In this document: one piece after another, positions 1-12,529 of the stretch
Numbering within the stretch: position 1 is the stretch's first letter
Layout of the letters: the number at the start of each line of letters is the position of its first letter
NCBI RefSeq assembly: GCF_000002985.6
Contig: NC_003280.10
Coordinates: 2,790,001-2,854,000 of the forward strand
Origin: Caenorhabditis elegans
Lineage: Eukaryota > Nematoda > Chromadorea > Rhabditida > Rhabditidae
Length of the DNA stretch: 64,000 bases
Direction: 5' to 3'
Program-made: the position numbers and the translations under genes
The notes under the pieces: model-generated
Database searches by the model: none
What the model was told of the DNA's origin: nothing
The model's input: only the letters and a program-made list of their open reading frames with translations

Positions 1-580
1 TCCACAGTAAATTTCGATTTTTTACGGAAATTTGTCAAATTTTCAGTGAAAAAATCGAGTTTTCACTCTAAAAACCCGATTTTTTCACAGAAAAACTCCA
101 AATTTCCCCCTGAAAAGCAACAATTTTCAGAGAAAAATTCGATTTTTAACTGAAAAAATTTAAATTCACACATTTTCAGACCAAATTCCTCCAGAAAAAT
201 GGAAATTTTACCTATTTTACGGTAAAAAATAGATTTTTTCCGAACTTTTTTATCCAATTTTCGTTATAAAATCAGGAAATTTCGGATTTGTTAGTCAAAA
301 AGCTTCAAAATTACAGATTTTTGGGGTTAAAATGCTCCAAAAATCGAGAAAAACTGAAAAATTTACCTCTTTTTCGATGAAAAAATCGAGAAAAACTGAA
401 AAATTTACCTCTTTTTCGATGAAAAAACATTGATTTTTATGAAAAAATTCGAAATTTCCCGAATTTTCATCAAAAAATAAAATTTTTTGTCAAAAAAAAT
501 CGATTTTTCAGTCAAAAAACTCGCAAATTTATAGATTTTCAGCCCAAATTCCTCCAAAAATTCCCAATTTTTCGTTTCAG
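1..580 (+). other. Intronic AT-rich sequence of srpa-72
   Basis: No coding potential seen. The stretch is low-complexity A/T-rich intron ending in the TTTCGTTTCAG acceptor of the exon at 581. It contains a direct tandem duplication of about 42 bp near 340-425 (a CGAGAAAAACTGAAAAATTT-type unit). Confidence 0.6.
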
Positions 581-3202
581 ATTGACCAAACGAAGCTAAC
601 TCGTCGCCAGCGGCTCACTTTGATGCTCAACAATGCTCTTGTGCTTCTGCTCTCAAATCAACGTGAACCATGTAAACGTGCTCTCGAAGAGCTCGTCGCT
701 AAATTCGGAAGCTCCAAGGATGTTGCTCTCATTGAGGCGACACTTCATTTTAAAATGGGCGATGCTGAAGCTGCGTTGAAGGTGCTGAAATGGAGCATTT
801 TTGGAGCAAAAATCGCGAAAAACCGATAAAAATGAGCAGATTTAGAGCAAAAATCGCCAAAATTTGATGAAAAGCCGATAAAAATGAGGATTTTTCAACT
901 AAATATCGGCTTTTGGAGCAAAAAACGCCAATTTTGAGGAAAAAATCACTAATTTCGCGAAAATCCGTGAAAAATTAGGATTTTTACAGGAAAAATTCGA
1001 AAATTCACGATTTTCGTGAGAATTTTGTAAAAATCTTTTAAAAGTGCACATTTTTTCGGGAAAATTACAAATTTTTACATATTTTACGCAAAAACTGGAA
1101 AAATTGAGCTTTTTTGAGCCAAAAAATGCAATTTCTGTAAAAATGGCTTTTTTGGGCAAAAATCGTAAAAAAAATCAGGAAAAATCCAGCAAAACCGAAA
1201 AAAAAGTCAAAAAATTGTGAAAATTGCTCAATTTTTTCGAGAAAACCCATAAATGTTGACAAAAAACACAAAAATTTGGCATTTTTAGTGCAAAAATTGA
1301 AATTTCTAAGTAAAAATGCAGTAAAATGAGCATTTTCACGAGGAAATTTCATGGAAAATGTGGAAAAAAGCAATAAATTGTTAAAAAATGGCATTTTTGT
1401 GCAAAAAACATGGAAAATTCACTAAAATTCGGATTTTTACTACGAAATTCTCTAAAATCGTGAAAAAATACAATTTTCCGGTAAATTTAAGGCAAAAACC
1501 ACAACAATTTTTATTTTAAAAAGTGAAATCTTTATGAAAAAACTGAAATTTCCTCGTAAAAATGCAGTAAAAACGCAAAAATTCTCAAAAAATTGTCAAA
1601 AAGGGGCATTTTTACGCAAAAAAAACCTGAAAAATGTACTAAAAACCCCAAATTTTCGACGATTTTAACATAAAAACCTCAAAAATTAATTTCAGGTTCT
1701 CGCCGGCTCGGATTTGGAGCAATCGTTGGCTCGTCTACACGTTCTGCTAAACGCCGGTCGCCTTCCAGAAGCCGTCGGTGCAATTCGTGATCTACCGATT
1801 TCCGGCAAACTTGGAGCATCTTCTCTGCTCACTTCAACGTTGATCGCCGCCGATTCTCGAGATGAAGCTGTAAAGGAGCTCGTCGCAGCTTCAACGGCAA
1901 AAAATCAGACTCCAGAAGCGCTGAAATCGATTTTGGAGGATTTGGTGGAAGTTGAGCAGCAACGGGGCAACGAGACGGCTGCTACGAAGCATTTGGAGAA
2001 GCTCGTCGAGAAATTCCCGGAGGATTTGCAGCTGCAGTGTCGATTGGTCGGAGCCTACTCGAAGACTGATCCGAAGAAGGCCGAAAGCCTTAGTGCTAAG
2101 GTGCTGCTGGCTTTTTTCCTGGAAGATTTGAGCCATTTTGAAGGATTTTAGAGCAAAAATTGAATTTTTCAGAAAAATTTGAATTTTCCCGTTTTTCCCC
2201 TGGAATTTGAGCCATTTTGAAGGATTTTAGAGAAAAAACTAAAAATTTCTGATAAATCTGGGTTTTCTACCAGTTTTCCCAGAAATTTTGAGCCATTTTG
2301 ACAATTTTTTAGGGCAAAAATTGAAAATTTCAGAAAAATCTGAATTTTCTACCGGTTTCCCAGAAATTTTGAGCCATTTTGACAATTCTTAGAGAAAAAT
2401 TGAATTTTTCTGAAAAATTAAAAACTTTCCACCAAAAATTTCAAATTTTTAGTAATTTTTCTATCAAAAAGTCCAACTTTTCACTGAAAATTCGAAATTT
2501 TTTATCCAAAAAATTAGAATTTGCAGCGAATTTTCCCAAAAAGAAACCAGATTTCATCCATCCAAAAATATATTTTTTTTTTCTGAAAAACTAATTTTAC
2601 CTTAAAAATCCAGCTTTCCAGCAAAAATTGGTTTTATTTCCAAAAAATTCAAATTTTTAGCAATTTTTCCATTAAAAAACCCAAATTTTCACCAGAAAAT
2701 TCAAATTTCCCGCTTAAATTAACTCCAAAAAATTAACAAAAAAATATATTGCCAGCTGTTCCCGGAGACGATGGAAGTCGATGTGAACGTTGACGAGCTC
2801 GAGGATTCGGATTGGATCCTTTACGGTGAGAAATACCGTCAAAAGAAGGAGGCAAAGTCACCACAAACTGCTGAAATTGCTGCTACTCGAAAGCTGAAAA
2901 TCGCGACGAAGCGAAAACGGAAGATTCGTCTCCCGAAGAACTACAATTCCGCAGTGACTCCGGATCCAGAACGATGGCTTCCACGCCAAGAACGATCGAC
3001 TTACAAGCGAAAACGGAAGAACCGAGAACGCGAAATTGGCCGTGGAACTCAAGGATCTTCGTCTGCGAATCCGAATGTCGAATATGTGACAGCGTCTCCG
3101 AATTCGCCACGCCCACTTCCTGGTCCCGTCGCAGAAGGACCCCGTCAACAGCGTCCCAATTTCCAGAAACAGAAGAAGAAGAAGAATGCGTCGAAATTTT
3201 AA
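581..3202 (+). CDS. srpa-72: Signal recognition particle 72 kDa subunit, 3' part
   Basis: Last three visible exons: 581-781, 1696-2100 and 2756-3202 (TAA), all joining in frame. SRP72 is the scaffold subunit of the signal recognition particle. With SRP68 it binds 7SL RNA and supports delivery of secretory proteins to the ER. The first two exons encode TPR-like helical repeats (for example the stretch around LEKLVEKFPEDLQLQCR). The last exon carries the SRP72 RNA-binding signature: a basic run followed by RLPKNYNSAVTPDPERWLP and then IGRGTQG, which is diagnostic for the family. The tail is lysine-rich. Upstream exons lie outside the window, so the gene is partial at its 5' end. Two donors read AAG|GTGCTG, which is unusual for a nematode. 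The symbol follows the C. elegans orthologue. Confidence 0.93.
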
Positions 3203-4405
3203 ATTTTTTTTGAAAAAAATTTCCTTTTTTTTCTATTACTAGTAATAATTATTGCCCCCTGAGATTTCCTTTCCCTGAAAAAATTGCGAAAAAAGTGAAA
3301 AAAAAATTGGAGAAATTTTGGCGATTTTTGAAAATTTCTGAAAAATTGACAAAAATCGTGTTTTTTGACGATTTTTCGATAATTTTAACATTTTTAGTCG
3401 AAAAAAAAAATGCATTTTTTGTGTAAAATTGACAAAATTGACGCGATTTTTGGCGAAATTTCGTTAAAATTTTAAAATTGGCATTTTTAGCCGAATTTTT
3501 TGAGAGAAATCTCCATTTTTATTTGAAATTGACTAAAATCCAGATTTCTGGCAAAAAATAACACATTTAAAAAATTGAAAATTCGGCCAATTTTGGCATT
3601 TTTTCCATCTGAAATTGGAGAATTTTCCCTGTTTCCGGTCATTTTTTGTGGAAAAATTTCAAAATTTTAGCCATTTTTAGGTTGAAATTACGGAATTTTT
3701 CCAGATTTTCGCGTGAAAATTGGCGATTTTTAAGCCTTTTTGTCTGAAAATTTGCCCATTTTTCCAGACTTTTCGCAATTTTCTTCCCTCTGAAATTTCC
3801 CAGACATATTTATTTGATTTTTTATTGCTCCGCACTCCCTTTCCCGCGTTTTTTTTTGTTCCCCACATTTCTGTGTCCCCCGAATACCTTCTTTTTGTGT
3901 AATTATTGTTTAAGTTAAGCTTTTTTAGTAAAAAAATTATTGGGATTTTCCGAAAATTTAGGAAAGTAGGTAGGCAGTAGGCAGGCAGAGTAGGCAGGCA
4001 CAGACAAAATTCTCAAAAATTCAGTTTATTTTCTTCAAAAAATCGAGAGCAAAAAAAAATCATATTTAGCACCTTTTTCAGGGGGGGGGGGGGGGACTTT
4101 TGTAAATAAGGCAGAAATAGTACAGAGAAAAAAAATGCAAACTGAACACAAAAAAACTGAGCAAAAATCGATTTTTAAAAAAATTGAATTTGGGGGGAAA
4201 CATGATGAGAAACAAAAATGGCTGGCGACTCGTAATCAATAATGGAAGTGGAGGAATTGGGAAAATTCGGCGACTTTTTGGCGAAAGTGGCAAAATTTGG
4301 AATTTTCAGCGAATTTTATTGAAAAATTTGGGCTTTTCATGAAAAAATAACCTGAAATTCATATTTTCCGCGAAAATCTAAAAAAAACGATATTTTTTTA
4401 AAAAT

Positions 4406-4591
4406 CCGTAGAAATCAACTACTCGGAAAAGTGGGCGGGGTCTATTAGATCCGCCCACAAAATAGGCGGGCCTGTTGACTCCGCCTACATACTGGGCGTG
4501 GCGAACAATTTCCGCCTAATTTCGAGCCGGTTAGTGGGCGGGTCTAGCAAGCCACGCCCCATTTTTCAGGGAGTTGACTTCTACGGAAACT
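4406..4591. mobile_element. Foldback (palindromic) element, copy 1
   Basis: The left end TCCGTAGAAATCAACTAC and the right end GAGTTGACTTCTACGGA are inverted repeats, and the interior GTGGGCGGGTCTA / CCGCCCAC motifs continue the palindrome. No ORF is present, so this is a MITE-like foldback element. A second copy begins about 130 bp downstream. Confidence 0.7.
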
Positions 4592-4725
4592 CGTTTTTTT
4601 TTGGAAGGTTTTCTAAGAAAATTTTTGATTTTCCGGAAGAAATGAGCTATAAAAATCGTAGTTTTCAAAGAAATCTAAAAATTATTGCGAAATACTCAAA
4701 AAAATCGATATTTTACAACAAAAAA

Positions 4726-4913
4726 GTTCCGTAGAAATCAACTACCCGGAAAAGTGGGCGTGGCTTACTAGCTCCGCCCACAAAATCGGCGAAGTTTGTT
4801 GGCTCCGCCCACATATTGGAGATTGTCAATAAGCTCCGCCTATTTTCAAGCAGGTTAGCGGGCGGAGCTAATAAGCCACGCCCCGTTTCCAGGTAGTTGA
4901 GTTCCGCGGAATT
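4726..4913. mobile_element. Foldback (palindromic) element, copy 2
   Basis: This is a diverged copy of the element at 4406-4591, in the same orientation and with the same ends (TCCGTAGAAATCAACTAC ... GTAGTTGAGTTCCGCGGA) and the same GTGGGCGTGGCTTACTAGC interior. It is non-coding. Confidence 0.7.
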
Positions 4914-5084
4914 TTTTCCACAAAAATTTTAATTTTTTGGTTTTTAATGTTTCAGATCAGTTTTTCACCTAGAAATGGCCAGAAAATCGTCAAAAAACCG
5001 CCGAAAATCAAGTTATCAAACAAAAAAAATGGAAAAATATCACGAGATAAAGAAAGTGCGCTCTACGGCAAACACACACAGCTA

Positions 5085-8000
5085 CTAGCTAGGCGGATTA
5101 AAATTGATATAATTTCCGTCGTCGCACTCCATTTGATTCTGCGCGACGTACATCATTTGATCGTAATTTTGAGCATTTTGTGGCTGTTGTTGGCTCATAT
5201 ACTGGGGTGGGAGGCTGTTCGTTTTGCACAGAGCCTCATGTTGTTGGCTCCCGGAGCTCGGCATTTGACCGAATGAGCCGCTGGATTGTTGTGGCATACC
5301 GCCCACGCCGTTTTGGTAGCCGTTTTCGCCGTACGCGTGGCCGTTTGGAGCGTTTTGGAAGCTGAAAATTTTAAAAATTTGGGGTTGGAAACGTGCTCCA
5401 TTGAGAATGTTGCGAATTTATCGATTTTCTGCCGGAATTATTGATTTTTTATAGATTATAGATTAATAAATTACTACACATGTTTTTCAAATCATTTTTT
5501 CAATTTCCACATAAAAAACTAAGCATTTCGGAAATTCCGGCTATGCAAACACGCTCCGATGAGAAAATTGTGATTTTATCGATTATTGAGTGTTAGTTAT
5601 TGATTTTTCGGGTCAACCTATTAGTTTTTTGTTGTTCTCGAGTAATTTCTAGATTTCAATACGAAAAACACAAAATTTTCGAACTCCTTGCTAAAGCAAT
5701 CGCGCTCCAATGAGTTATTTAGGCGAAATTATCGATTTTCTCGGCAAATTTTCGATACAAAATCACAAAAACAGCAGTTTTTATTGATTTTTTCACAATT
5801 TCTTTTCTGGGCACCCGTCCCTTACCGATCATACGACGCTGTGGTGACTGTGAACTTGTGCTTGGTGCTCTCGACAGTGGAAATGTAGAACATTGGCTGC
5901 GTGGGCGACTGGGGTAACTGCATCGAATCACGACGTTCTAAATTTGGAGTTCCCATTCCGTTGTTGCCGACTTGCGACTCGTCAATCTCCATTCCACCGT
6001 GAGCGACGTTCATCGCTTGGCGCATGTCTGGAAGAAAATAACGTGTAACTTTTTTCTCCTTGAGTTTCGTGAAAAATTGCTAACAGGTAAATTGTAGCCC
6101 GTAAAATTTGGCACATTTTGTTAGTTAACAACTTTTTGATAGCTCTTCTCGTTGCAGAGATACATGCGTTCAAATATGAGCGGGCTAGAGAGTGTGGTGG
6201 TGGGGGAGGCGCAGAGAGGGAGAGGGTTTTCTGCGTCTCCCCCGCCGCCACACTATTTCGCCGGGGCAAACTTCAAACGCGCATATCTCTGGAACGGAGA
6301 GCGCTCGAAAGAAACTTTCAAAACGGCTCACCTCCATACATATCCGGTGTGATCGTCACGTTGTAGTCTGGATCGCATTCAGCCATCTCTAAATTCGGCA
6401 TCGATGATGCTCCATTCAGCGAGACGCCGAAATCGTTGACCTGTGCCGGTAGGGAATTGCAGGAGAGGCTGAAATTTCAGGCTTTAGCTAAAAAGTCCAA
6501 GAGCCCACTCACTTATAAGGCAGTGTTCCGATCTGATTCTGATAAGAGGCTCCTCCATCCGACGAGCACTGATAAGATCCATTGAGGCTTTCAATCGAGC
6601 TGGAGCTCGACGAATGCACCATACGGGGCTCACTGTGTCGCCGGCCGAGATCGTGTTGGGCTCCGCCGAGCTGCTCGTCTTGGGATGACACGCCATGATG
6701 GTTCATTATCGGTGGAGATGGTGAGGTATCCATACCGGAGGTCGTTGGTGGGGAGGTGTTGGTGGGTGAGCGGTTTTGCTCGACTTTCGGCGCTTCTTGT
6801 AGGAGATCATGCACTAGAGCGTCGTTCATTTGACCGAAACTGTCGACGAAGGAGAGGTTTTCGGTTACTAGGCGGCCGAGCATCTGGAAAAGTTTATTTC
6901 ACACAATTTTGCAGTTGGAAATTTTTCGATATCTCTTTTTGCCGCAGAGATATAAGAGTTTGAAGTTTCGCAAGCTAGATAGTGCGGAGGGGGGGAGACG
7001 CAGGCGACCCCCTACACCCACGCTCGCTCGTCGCTTAACTTTCAATGCGTATATCTCTAGAACCGTTACAGATATCAAAAACTTTGCAAATAACGAAATG
7101 TAGCAAATTTCAAGAAGAACAATTTTGAAAAAGCAGGTATGTGATTTTTTGTCTGCTTAACTTAGAAATTTCCGTATCTCTATAGTGATTGAAGATATCA
7201 AGAATTTGCCAACTGCAAAAATGTAGAAACTTTTTAGCAGATTATTTTGTTAGTTGGAAATTTTTCTCTAACGGTTTACGCTGTGGAGATATAAGCGTTT
7301 GAAGTTTGGCGAGCTAGAGAGTATGATGGGAGGGGAGACGCAGACAAAGCGACATCTCTGCGTCTCCCCTACACCCACGCTCTCTCGTCGCTTAACTTTA
7401 AACGCACGTATCTCGAGAACGGATAGAGATATCAATAACTTGGAAATTAGCAAAATATAGGAAGTTTTCAGAAGAACATTTTGTCAGTTGAAAATTTTTC
7501 TCTAACATTTTTCGCTGTGGAGATATAAGGCTTTGAAGAAAAAACTCACCATAACACTTGGCACAAAGAGCAACAAGTTTCCAAATCTGCTCGACGCAAC
7601 TTCCTTCGGGTGAGTCTCCCGTACCACATGATACAAGGTCTCTTGGATTCTATCCCGAAGATCCATAATCGCCTCCGACCCGTCTTGAGTGAGAGTTTTT
7701 AGGTCTGAAACATCAAAATCCTCTGATAAAAGTACACCTCAGAAGCACTTACAGGGGTTCAACACGATGATCGCCTTGATCAGCGTGATCTCTTCCTCCT
7801 TGAGATTCATCTTCTTCAGCGGATCGATGAGCTCGTCGATGCATCGCTCGGCGAGCTGATTGCCAAAGTGATATGGCTCAGCCCAGCCGTTTGGAGCATA
7901 TCTTGAAATGTAGCCGAATGTGCTCAAGCACACTATATCCGACATTTTGTGGCGGGAAGTGTTGGCGCACAAACTGAAGATCATCAGGGGTCCGTAGCTG

Positions 8001-10582
8001 GCCTTGACGATTGCTATCTGGAAAAAATTGGGGGTTTTGAAGGTGCACTATTATTAGAGGGTGTACCTTATCATCCATATTATTGACATCCATCATGTCG
8101 AACAGATGATCAGCCCAGTCGATCATCGCGATAAGACGGCGATGCGCAATGCACGGCAGCTCGTCGGGGTTGATCTCGCGGAACGTCTCGTACCGCATCT
8201 GGAATGAGGTTTTTGAAATTAAAATTAGAATTTTCCAAAGTAAAATTTTATTCTGAACAACTTTTCAGTTGAAAACTTTTTTCTAACTCTGATGGTTTTA
8301 GAGATAAATGCAAAAATCTGGAAGAAATCCTAAAATCCTAAAATCCCACTTTTTGAAAACTAAAGATTTTCGAAATCAGGTTCAATCGAAGCAAAATTTA
8401 ATTTCGAATGTTTAATTTAGCTTTCATTACTGAAAAAACCACAGATGTTTAAAATTTAGTAGATGAGAGAGTGTGGAGGTAGGGGAGACGCAGGCAGCCA
8501 CCCTGCGTCTCCCCTCACCCGCACTCTCTCGCCTCTTTACTTTGAGCGCGTATATCTCTGCAACGGGTGGAGATATCAAAAAGTTATTAATTAACGAAAT
8601 GTAGAAAATTTTTAGAAAAACACTTTGTCAGTTGACAAATTTTTGATATCTCAATTCAAAATCAAGTTATGGATAAAATTTTTTTAAAAACCAGAATTTT
8701 TTCAATTTTTAGGTTCCATCGAAAGAAGAAAAATTTAATTATCATCAAAGTTTTTTTAAAAATTTAGTTCAGATTAATCCAAAGAAACGACGTTAAAAAT
8801 TTAACAAATGAGAGAGCGTGGAGGTAGGGGAGACGCAGACAACATCCCTGCGTCTCCCCTCCCCCACACTCTCCCGCTCCCAAACTCGCCTCTATACTTT
8901 GAGCGCAGGTATCTCTGCAACGGCTAGAGATATCAAAAAGTTTTCAATTAACAAAATGTAGCAAATTTTCAGGAGAACACTTTGTCTGTTGACAAATGTT
9001 TGATAGCGTTTGTTGTTGAAGAGTTATAGCAATTTTAACAACTCTAAGTTCCCACCTCGGTCCTTTTCCCATCCAACAGAGTCGGGTCCTCCAACAGCTG
9101 CCTTATCGATGTGGCAAAGGGTAATGGGTAGATTTTCGATGGTTCAGTATGCCCATCACCTCCACCAACAATAAGATCGATATTTAACAATTGCATCAAA
9201 GTGGTTCTCATGTCAACTGGCAGTTTTCTCATCCATTCCGCATCGACCTCCCCCTCATCCTCTGCTGAAAGTTTTGATCGTCTCTGACGGCCCTGATAAT
9301 GTCGGCCGGTGGCATCTCGATCAGGACGGACAGCTTTTGGATCCATACCCACTTCGATGCACTTTTTGAAACGGCAGAATCTGGAAGTTTTGGGAATTAA
9401 AAAATTTTTTAGGAATAAAAAATTCGAAAAAAATCTGTAATTTCTTTCAGAAGTTGGCAATTTTTTAAAGATTTATTTTCGCAAAAAAGGTGGTTTTTTT
9501 AAATTTTACTTCAAGTAATCAAAAAAAAAGTATTAATATAAAATTAATATAAATTAATACGTATAAAAAATAACAAAACATTTTTAAAAAAATTTCTGAA
9601 AAGAAACTTTTTTAAAAAATTTTTTTGCTCAAAAACAAAAACTTAAAATCTCAGAAAATTACTAGTTTTCAAGTTTTTTTTTTTCATTCTTTATGCAACT
9701 TCTAGTAATACGAACGAAATTTTCTTTACCACAGAATTTTTGAAAATTTTGGAAAAAAAATTTGAAATTTTTTTCTGAAATTTTTTTTAATTTCTAAAAA
9801 CTTTCAGAAATCTCATTTTTCATGTTTTTAAGGCATTTTTGTGTTTTTTTGAAATTAAAATAAAAAACATGTGATATTCTACACATAAACCTAACAATAA
9901 AACTAAAATTTCTCAAAACAATTTTTTTCGATTTTAAAAATTTTTCCAAAATCGTTATATGTTAAATTTTTTTTTTTTGTAATTTTTGTAACTCATAAAA
10001 TTTATTTTTTAATTTCAAAACTAAAAAATTTCCTTTCAAAAAAAAGAAAAAATTTCCCAAAAAAAATTCAAAAAAATTTTTTTTTCAGAAATTTTTTTTT
10101 TCAAAAATTTCAATTTTTTCCAAACTTTTTTCCCCAAATTTTTTTTTTCCAGCACATTTTTAGCCTACCTACCTGCAAGAATTCCTCTCATGCCTATCCA
10201 CAACACAGTGTCCATTATGCCTACACGTGTACTCGGAGGGTCTTTTCAGCGTTCTCCGGAAGAATCCCTTACATCCGAAGCATGTGACGACTCCGTAATG
10301 GGTTTTTGCGTTTCCATCTCCACATACTTTACAAGTGTCACTGCCGCCTGGAAAATTTGAAAAAAAATTTGTTTTGGAAAATTGGAAAAAAAAATTTTGA
10401 AATTTTTTTAAAATTCAATTTTTTTTATTTTTAAGAATGTTTTCAATTTTCAAGTTTATCACAATTTTGAGCCCTAAAACACAAAAAAACTCACCAGAAT
10501 GTGACGCGATTTGGCTTAAAGAGGACTTTCTGGAAATGGAGGCGGCCATGTTTTCCAGACTCGACGTGTCCACTTTTCCCAT
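5085..10582 (-). CDS. Nuclear hormone receptor (HNF4-like type), 10 exons
   Basis: Exons in transcript order: 10582-10495, 10347-10173, 9380-9056, 8198-8067, 8017-7753, 7704-7550, 6883-6513, 6468-6332, 6027-5826, 5361-5085. All phases join, giving about 708 residues. This is a ligand-regulated transcription factor of the nucleus. The DNA-binding domain starts near residue 35 (CKVCGD) with P-box CFGCKG, then FFRRTLKR and the second zinc module ending NSCRFCRFKKCIEVGM (about residue 102). The ligand-binding domain spans roughly 150-415 and includes LIKAIIVLNP and an AF-2-like VHDLLQE near 404. The C-terminal 290 residues are Ser/Gln/Asn-rich and low in complexity. Introns 3, 4, 6 and 7 carry palindromic repeats. 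The exact orthologue is not assigned; the KKCIEVGMDPKAVRPDRD segment is typical of HNF4-related nematode receptors. Confidence 0.88.
6113..6325. repeat. Palindromic GACGCAG-family element in receptor intron
   Basis: A long imperfect palindrome. The left arm has AACTTTTTGATAGCTC and CAGAGATACATGCGTTCAA; the right arm has TTCAAACGCGCATATCTC. The core is GGAGGCGCAG ... CTGCGTCTCCCCC. It lies between exons 8 and 9 of the receptor gene. Confidence 0.7.
6903..7112. repeat. Palindromic GACGCAG-family element in receptor intron
   Basis: Same architecture as the element near 6.1 kb, between exons 6 and 7. The core reads GGGGGGAGACGCAGGCGACC. The right flank continues into CGTATATCTCTAGAACC and ATCAAAAACTTTGCAAATAAC. 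The right half of the core is less well matched, so this copy is partly degraded. Confidence 0.6.
7240..7475. repeat. Palindromic GACGCAG-family element in receptor intron
   Basis: A well-preserved copy between exons 6 and 7. The arms are GTTTGAAGTTTGGCGAGCTA and the matching TCGTCGCTTAACTTTAAACG, around GAGGGGAGACGCAG ... CTGCGTCTCCCC. It lies 130 bp from the 6903-7112 copy in the same intron. Confidence 0.7.
8455..8990. repeat. Two neighbouring palindromic GACGCAG-family elements
   Basis: Two hairpin cores, at 8463-8535 and 8811-8895, each read GAGAGAG(T/C)GTGGAGGTAGG, then GGGAGACGCAG ... CTGCGTCTCCCC and a GC-ACTCTC closing arm. Each is followed by a CGTATATCTCTGCAACGG-type flank and ATCAAAAAGTT. 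Both lie in the intron between receptor exons 3 and 4. Confidence 0.7.
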
Positions 10583-11329
10583 AGTTTTTTCTGTACTTCT
10601 GAAAAATCACAATTTTAGAGGTTTTCAAAGTAAAAAAATCGATAAAATCACAAAAAATTGATTTAAAAAATTCTTATTATACATTCGCGAAGGCTCACCA
10701 CGAACGTGTAATAAAAATTTTTTCAAAAATTTTTCTTCGACTCGAAAAAAGTTTTCTATGCTATTATACACATTGCAATTCAAACAATTTTTTTGAAAAA
10801 TTAAAATTTATAAAATTTCTTATTACACATTCGCGGAGGAATGTATAATAACCAAACAAAAAAATTTTCGCAGACAAGAAAAAACCACAATAAAAGGGGA
10901 TAAAGATACAACAGACGAGATATAGATGACAAAAGAGACGCAGAGAAGCCGACAGATAAGATTGATCGACGATTGGAAAAATGATAAGAATCAAGAGAGG
11001 GTGAGAGACGCAGAGAAGAAGAGACGGAGAGGACGGTGTGGTGATAACGAGAGAGAGTGGGAAGTGGTGAAGAGACGTAGAGATACAGAGAGAGGGGGGG
11101 GGGTACAAAGTGTCTCTGATATGTTTCTGGTTATGAATCACTACTGTAATATATCTCTTGAGGGGACTTGATAATATGTTCTTTGGTACAAGAATTTTCA
11201 AAACGCCTGCCTACCCCACCTACAAAATGCCTACGCGCCTATACAAATTTCAAAATCAAAATTCCTGCAAAATTTCGGTCAGAACAAAAAAAACGAGAAG
11301 TTTATAGCTCAAGTTTGAAATTTCCAGTG

Positions 11330-11540
11330 AAATTTGTAGGCACGTAGGCACGTAGGCATGTAGGCACAAAAATTTCTAGGTGCTTAGCCACCGAAGTACC
11401 AAGTACATAGGCACGTAGGCACCTATCCACCAAGGCCACAAACCTAGGCACTCAGGCGCGAAGGCACGTAGGCACGTAGGCACGTAGGCACGTAGGCACC
11501 TAGGCACGTAGGCACGTAGGCACGTAGGCATGTGGGCAAA
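11330..11540. repeat. GTAGGCAC minisatellite
   Basis: A tandem array of a roughly 8-10 bp unit (CACGTAGG, with variants CACCTAGG and CATGTAGG), densest at 11455-11535. A short related array at about 20297-20355 lies in intron 3 of the zinc-finger gene. Confidence 0.8.
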
Positions 11541-11856
11541 TAACGCATGTCAAAAGTTCCAATTCGTATGTAAAATATGAAAACGATGAAATATCGGAAA
11601 AAAAACTATTTTTTTTCAAAATAATCGGATTATACTTTTGAAACCGGAAATTCCTGAATCAGGTCAACTGATAATTCCAAAAAAAAAGAAAATCAAACCA
11701 TCAATTTTCAAGGATTTGCATAGGAAATGATGTTAGTCGATCTAATTTGGAAATTTTATTTTATTTTCAAAGTTCGCGGGGTCATATCTCAAAAACTAAT
11801 AGAGTTAGAAAAAAGTAGTCAAATAACAAAATGATAAGCATAAAATTTGAAACATT

Positions 11857-12075
11857 TTCTCAGTTGAAAGTTTTTTGATAGCTCTGTTAGTTGCAGAGAT
11901 ACACGCTTCAAAGATGGCGGGGCGAGAGAAAGAGGGGGAGGGGAGAAGCAGGCAGCCTAGCCGCCTGCGTCTCCTCTCAGCCCACGCTCTCTCGCCGCAA
12001 ACTTTGGAGGCTTATAACTCTGCAATGGTTAAAGTTAGGAAAACGGTTCCAAGAGAAAAGTTGCACATAATTAAA
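11857..12075. repeat. Palindromic GACGCAG-family element
   Basis: The arms are TTGAAAGTTTTTTGATAGCTC ... CAGAGATACACGCTTCAAAG on the left and CGCAAACTTTGGAGGCTTATA on the right. The core GGGGAGAAGCAGGCAGC / GCCTGCGTCTCCTC forms a hairpin loop. It is intergenic. Confidence 0.65.
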
Positions 12076-12529
12076 TTTTGCGTTTAATAATACTAGTATT
12101 TTCAAAAAATTTACAAGTGCAAAATTTTTTTCCGCAGAATTTTGCCTATAACTTTTGATAAATTTAAATTTAAAAAATTTTTTTTATTGGAAAAACGTCC
12201 CTGTATTCTATAAATAATGCCCCATAAATAATTAGGCCGCATGTCTATCACGTAGTCATTTGATCTATCAGTTGACCGTACTAGACTATAAGCCAAAAAC
12301 ACGCAATAAATCATTGGGAATCACTAGGGTAGTAGGCCGTCATGACAAAGAATTGACCGAATGTTGTCGAGCCTATATATACTGTGGATTAGGATATAAA
12401 AATTAAGATAATGAGCTTGCAAATGGAAATTGAGAATGCGGAAAAAATTAAATGGAAATTGTTTTTTCTCCTTGAAAATAATAATTTTATCGAGCAGAAA
12501 ATTAAATTCCACACAAATTTTCATTTGGA

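Larger units (their letters stand above)
3203..5084. other. Intergenic region between convergent srpa-72 and the receptor gene
   Basis: Both flanking genes end here. The region holds AT-rich low-complexity sequence, a run of 15 G at 4081-4095, short GGTAGGCAG repeats near 3965-4000 and the two foldback elements described separately. No gene seen. Confidence 0.6.

Noticed and set aside
6484-6696. Minus ORF with Ser/Ala/Arg-rich product
   Set aside because: Out-of-frame shadow of receptor exon 7.
10764-11201. 145-residue minus ORF in the large intergenic region
   Set aside because: Composition is repeat-like (purine-rich on one strand with GAGACGCAGAG motifs); no signal for splicing, start context or domain.
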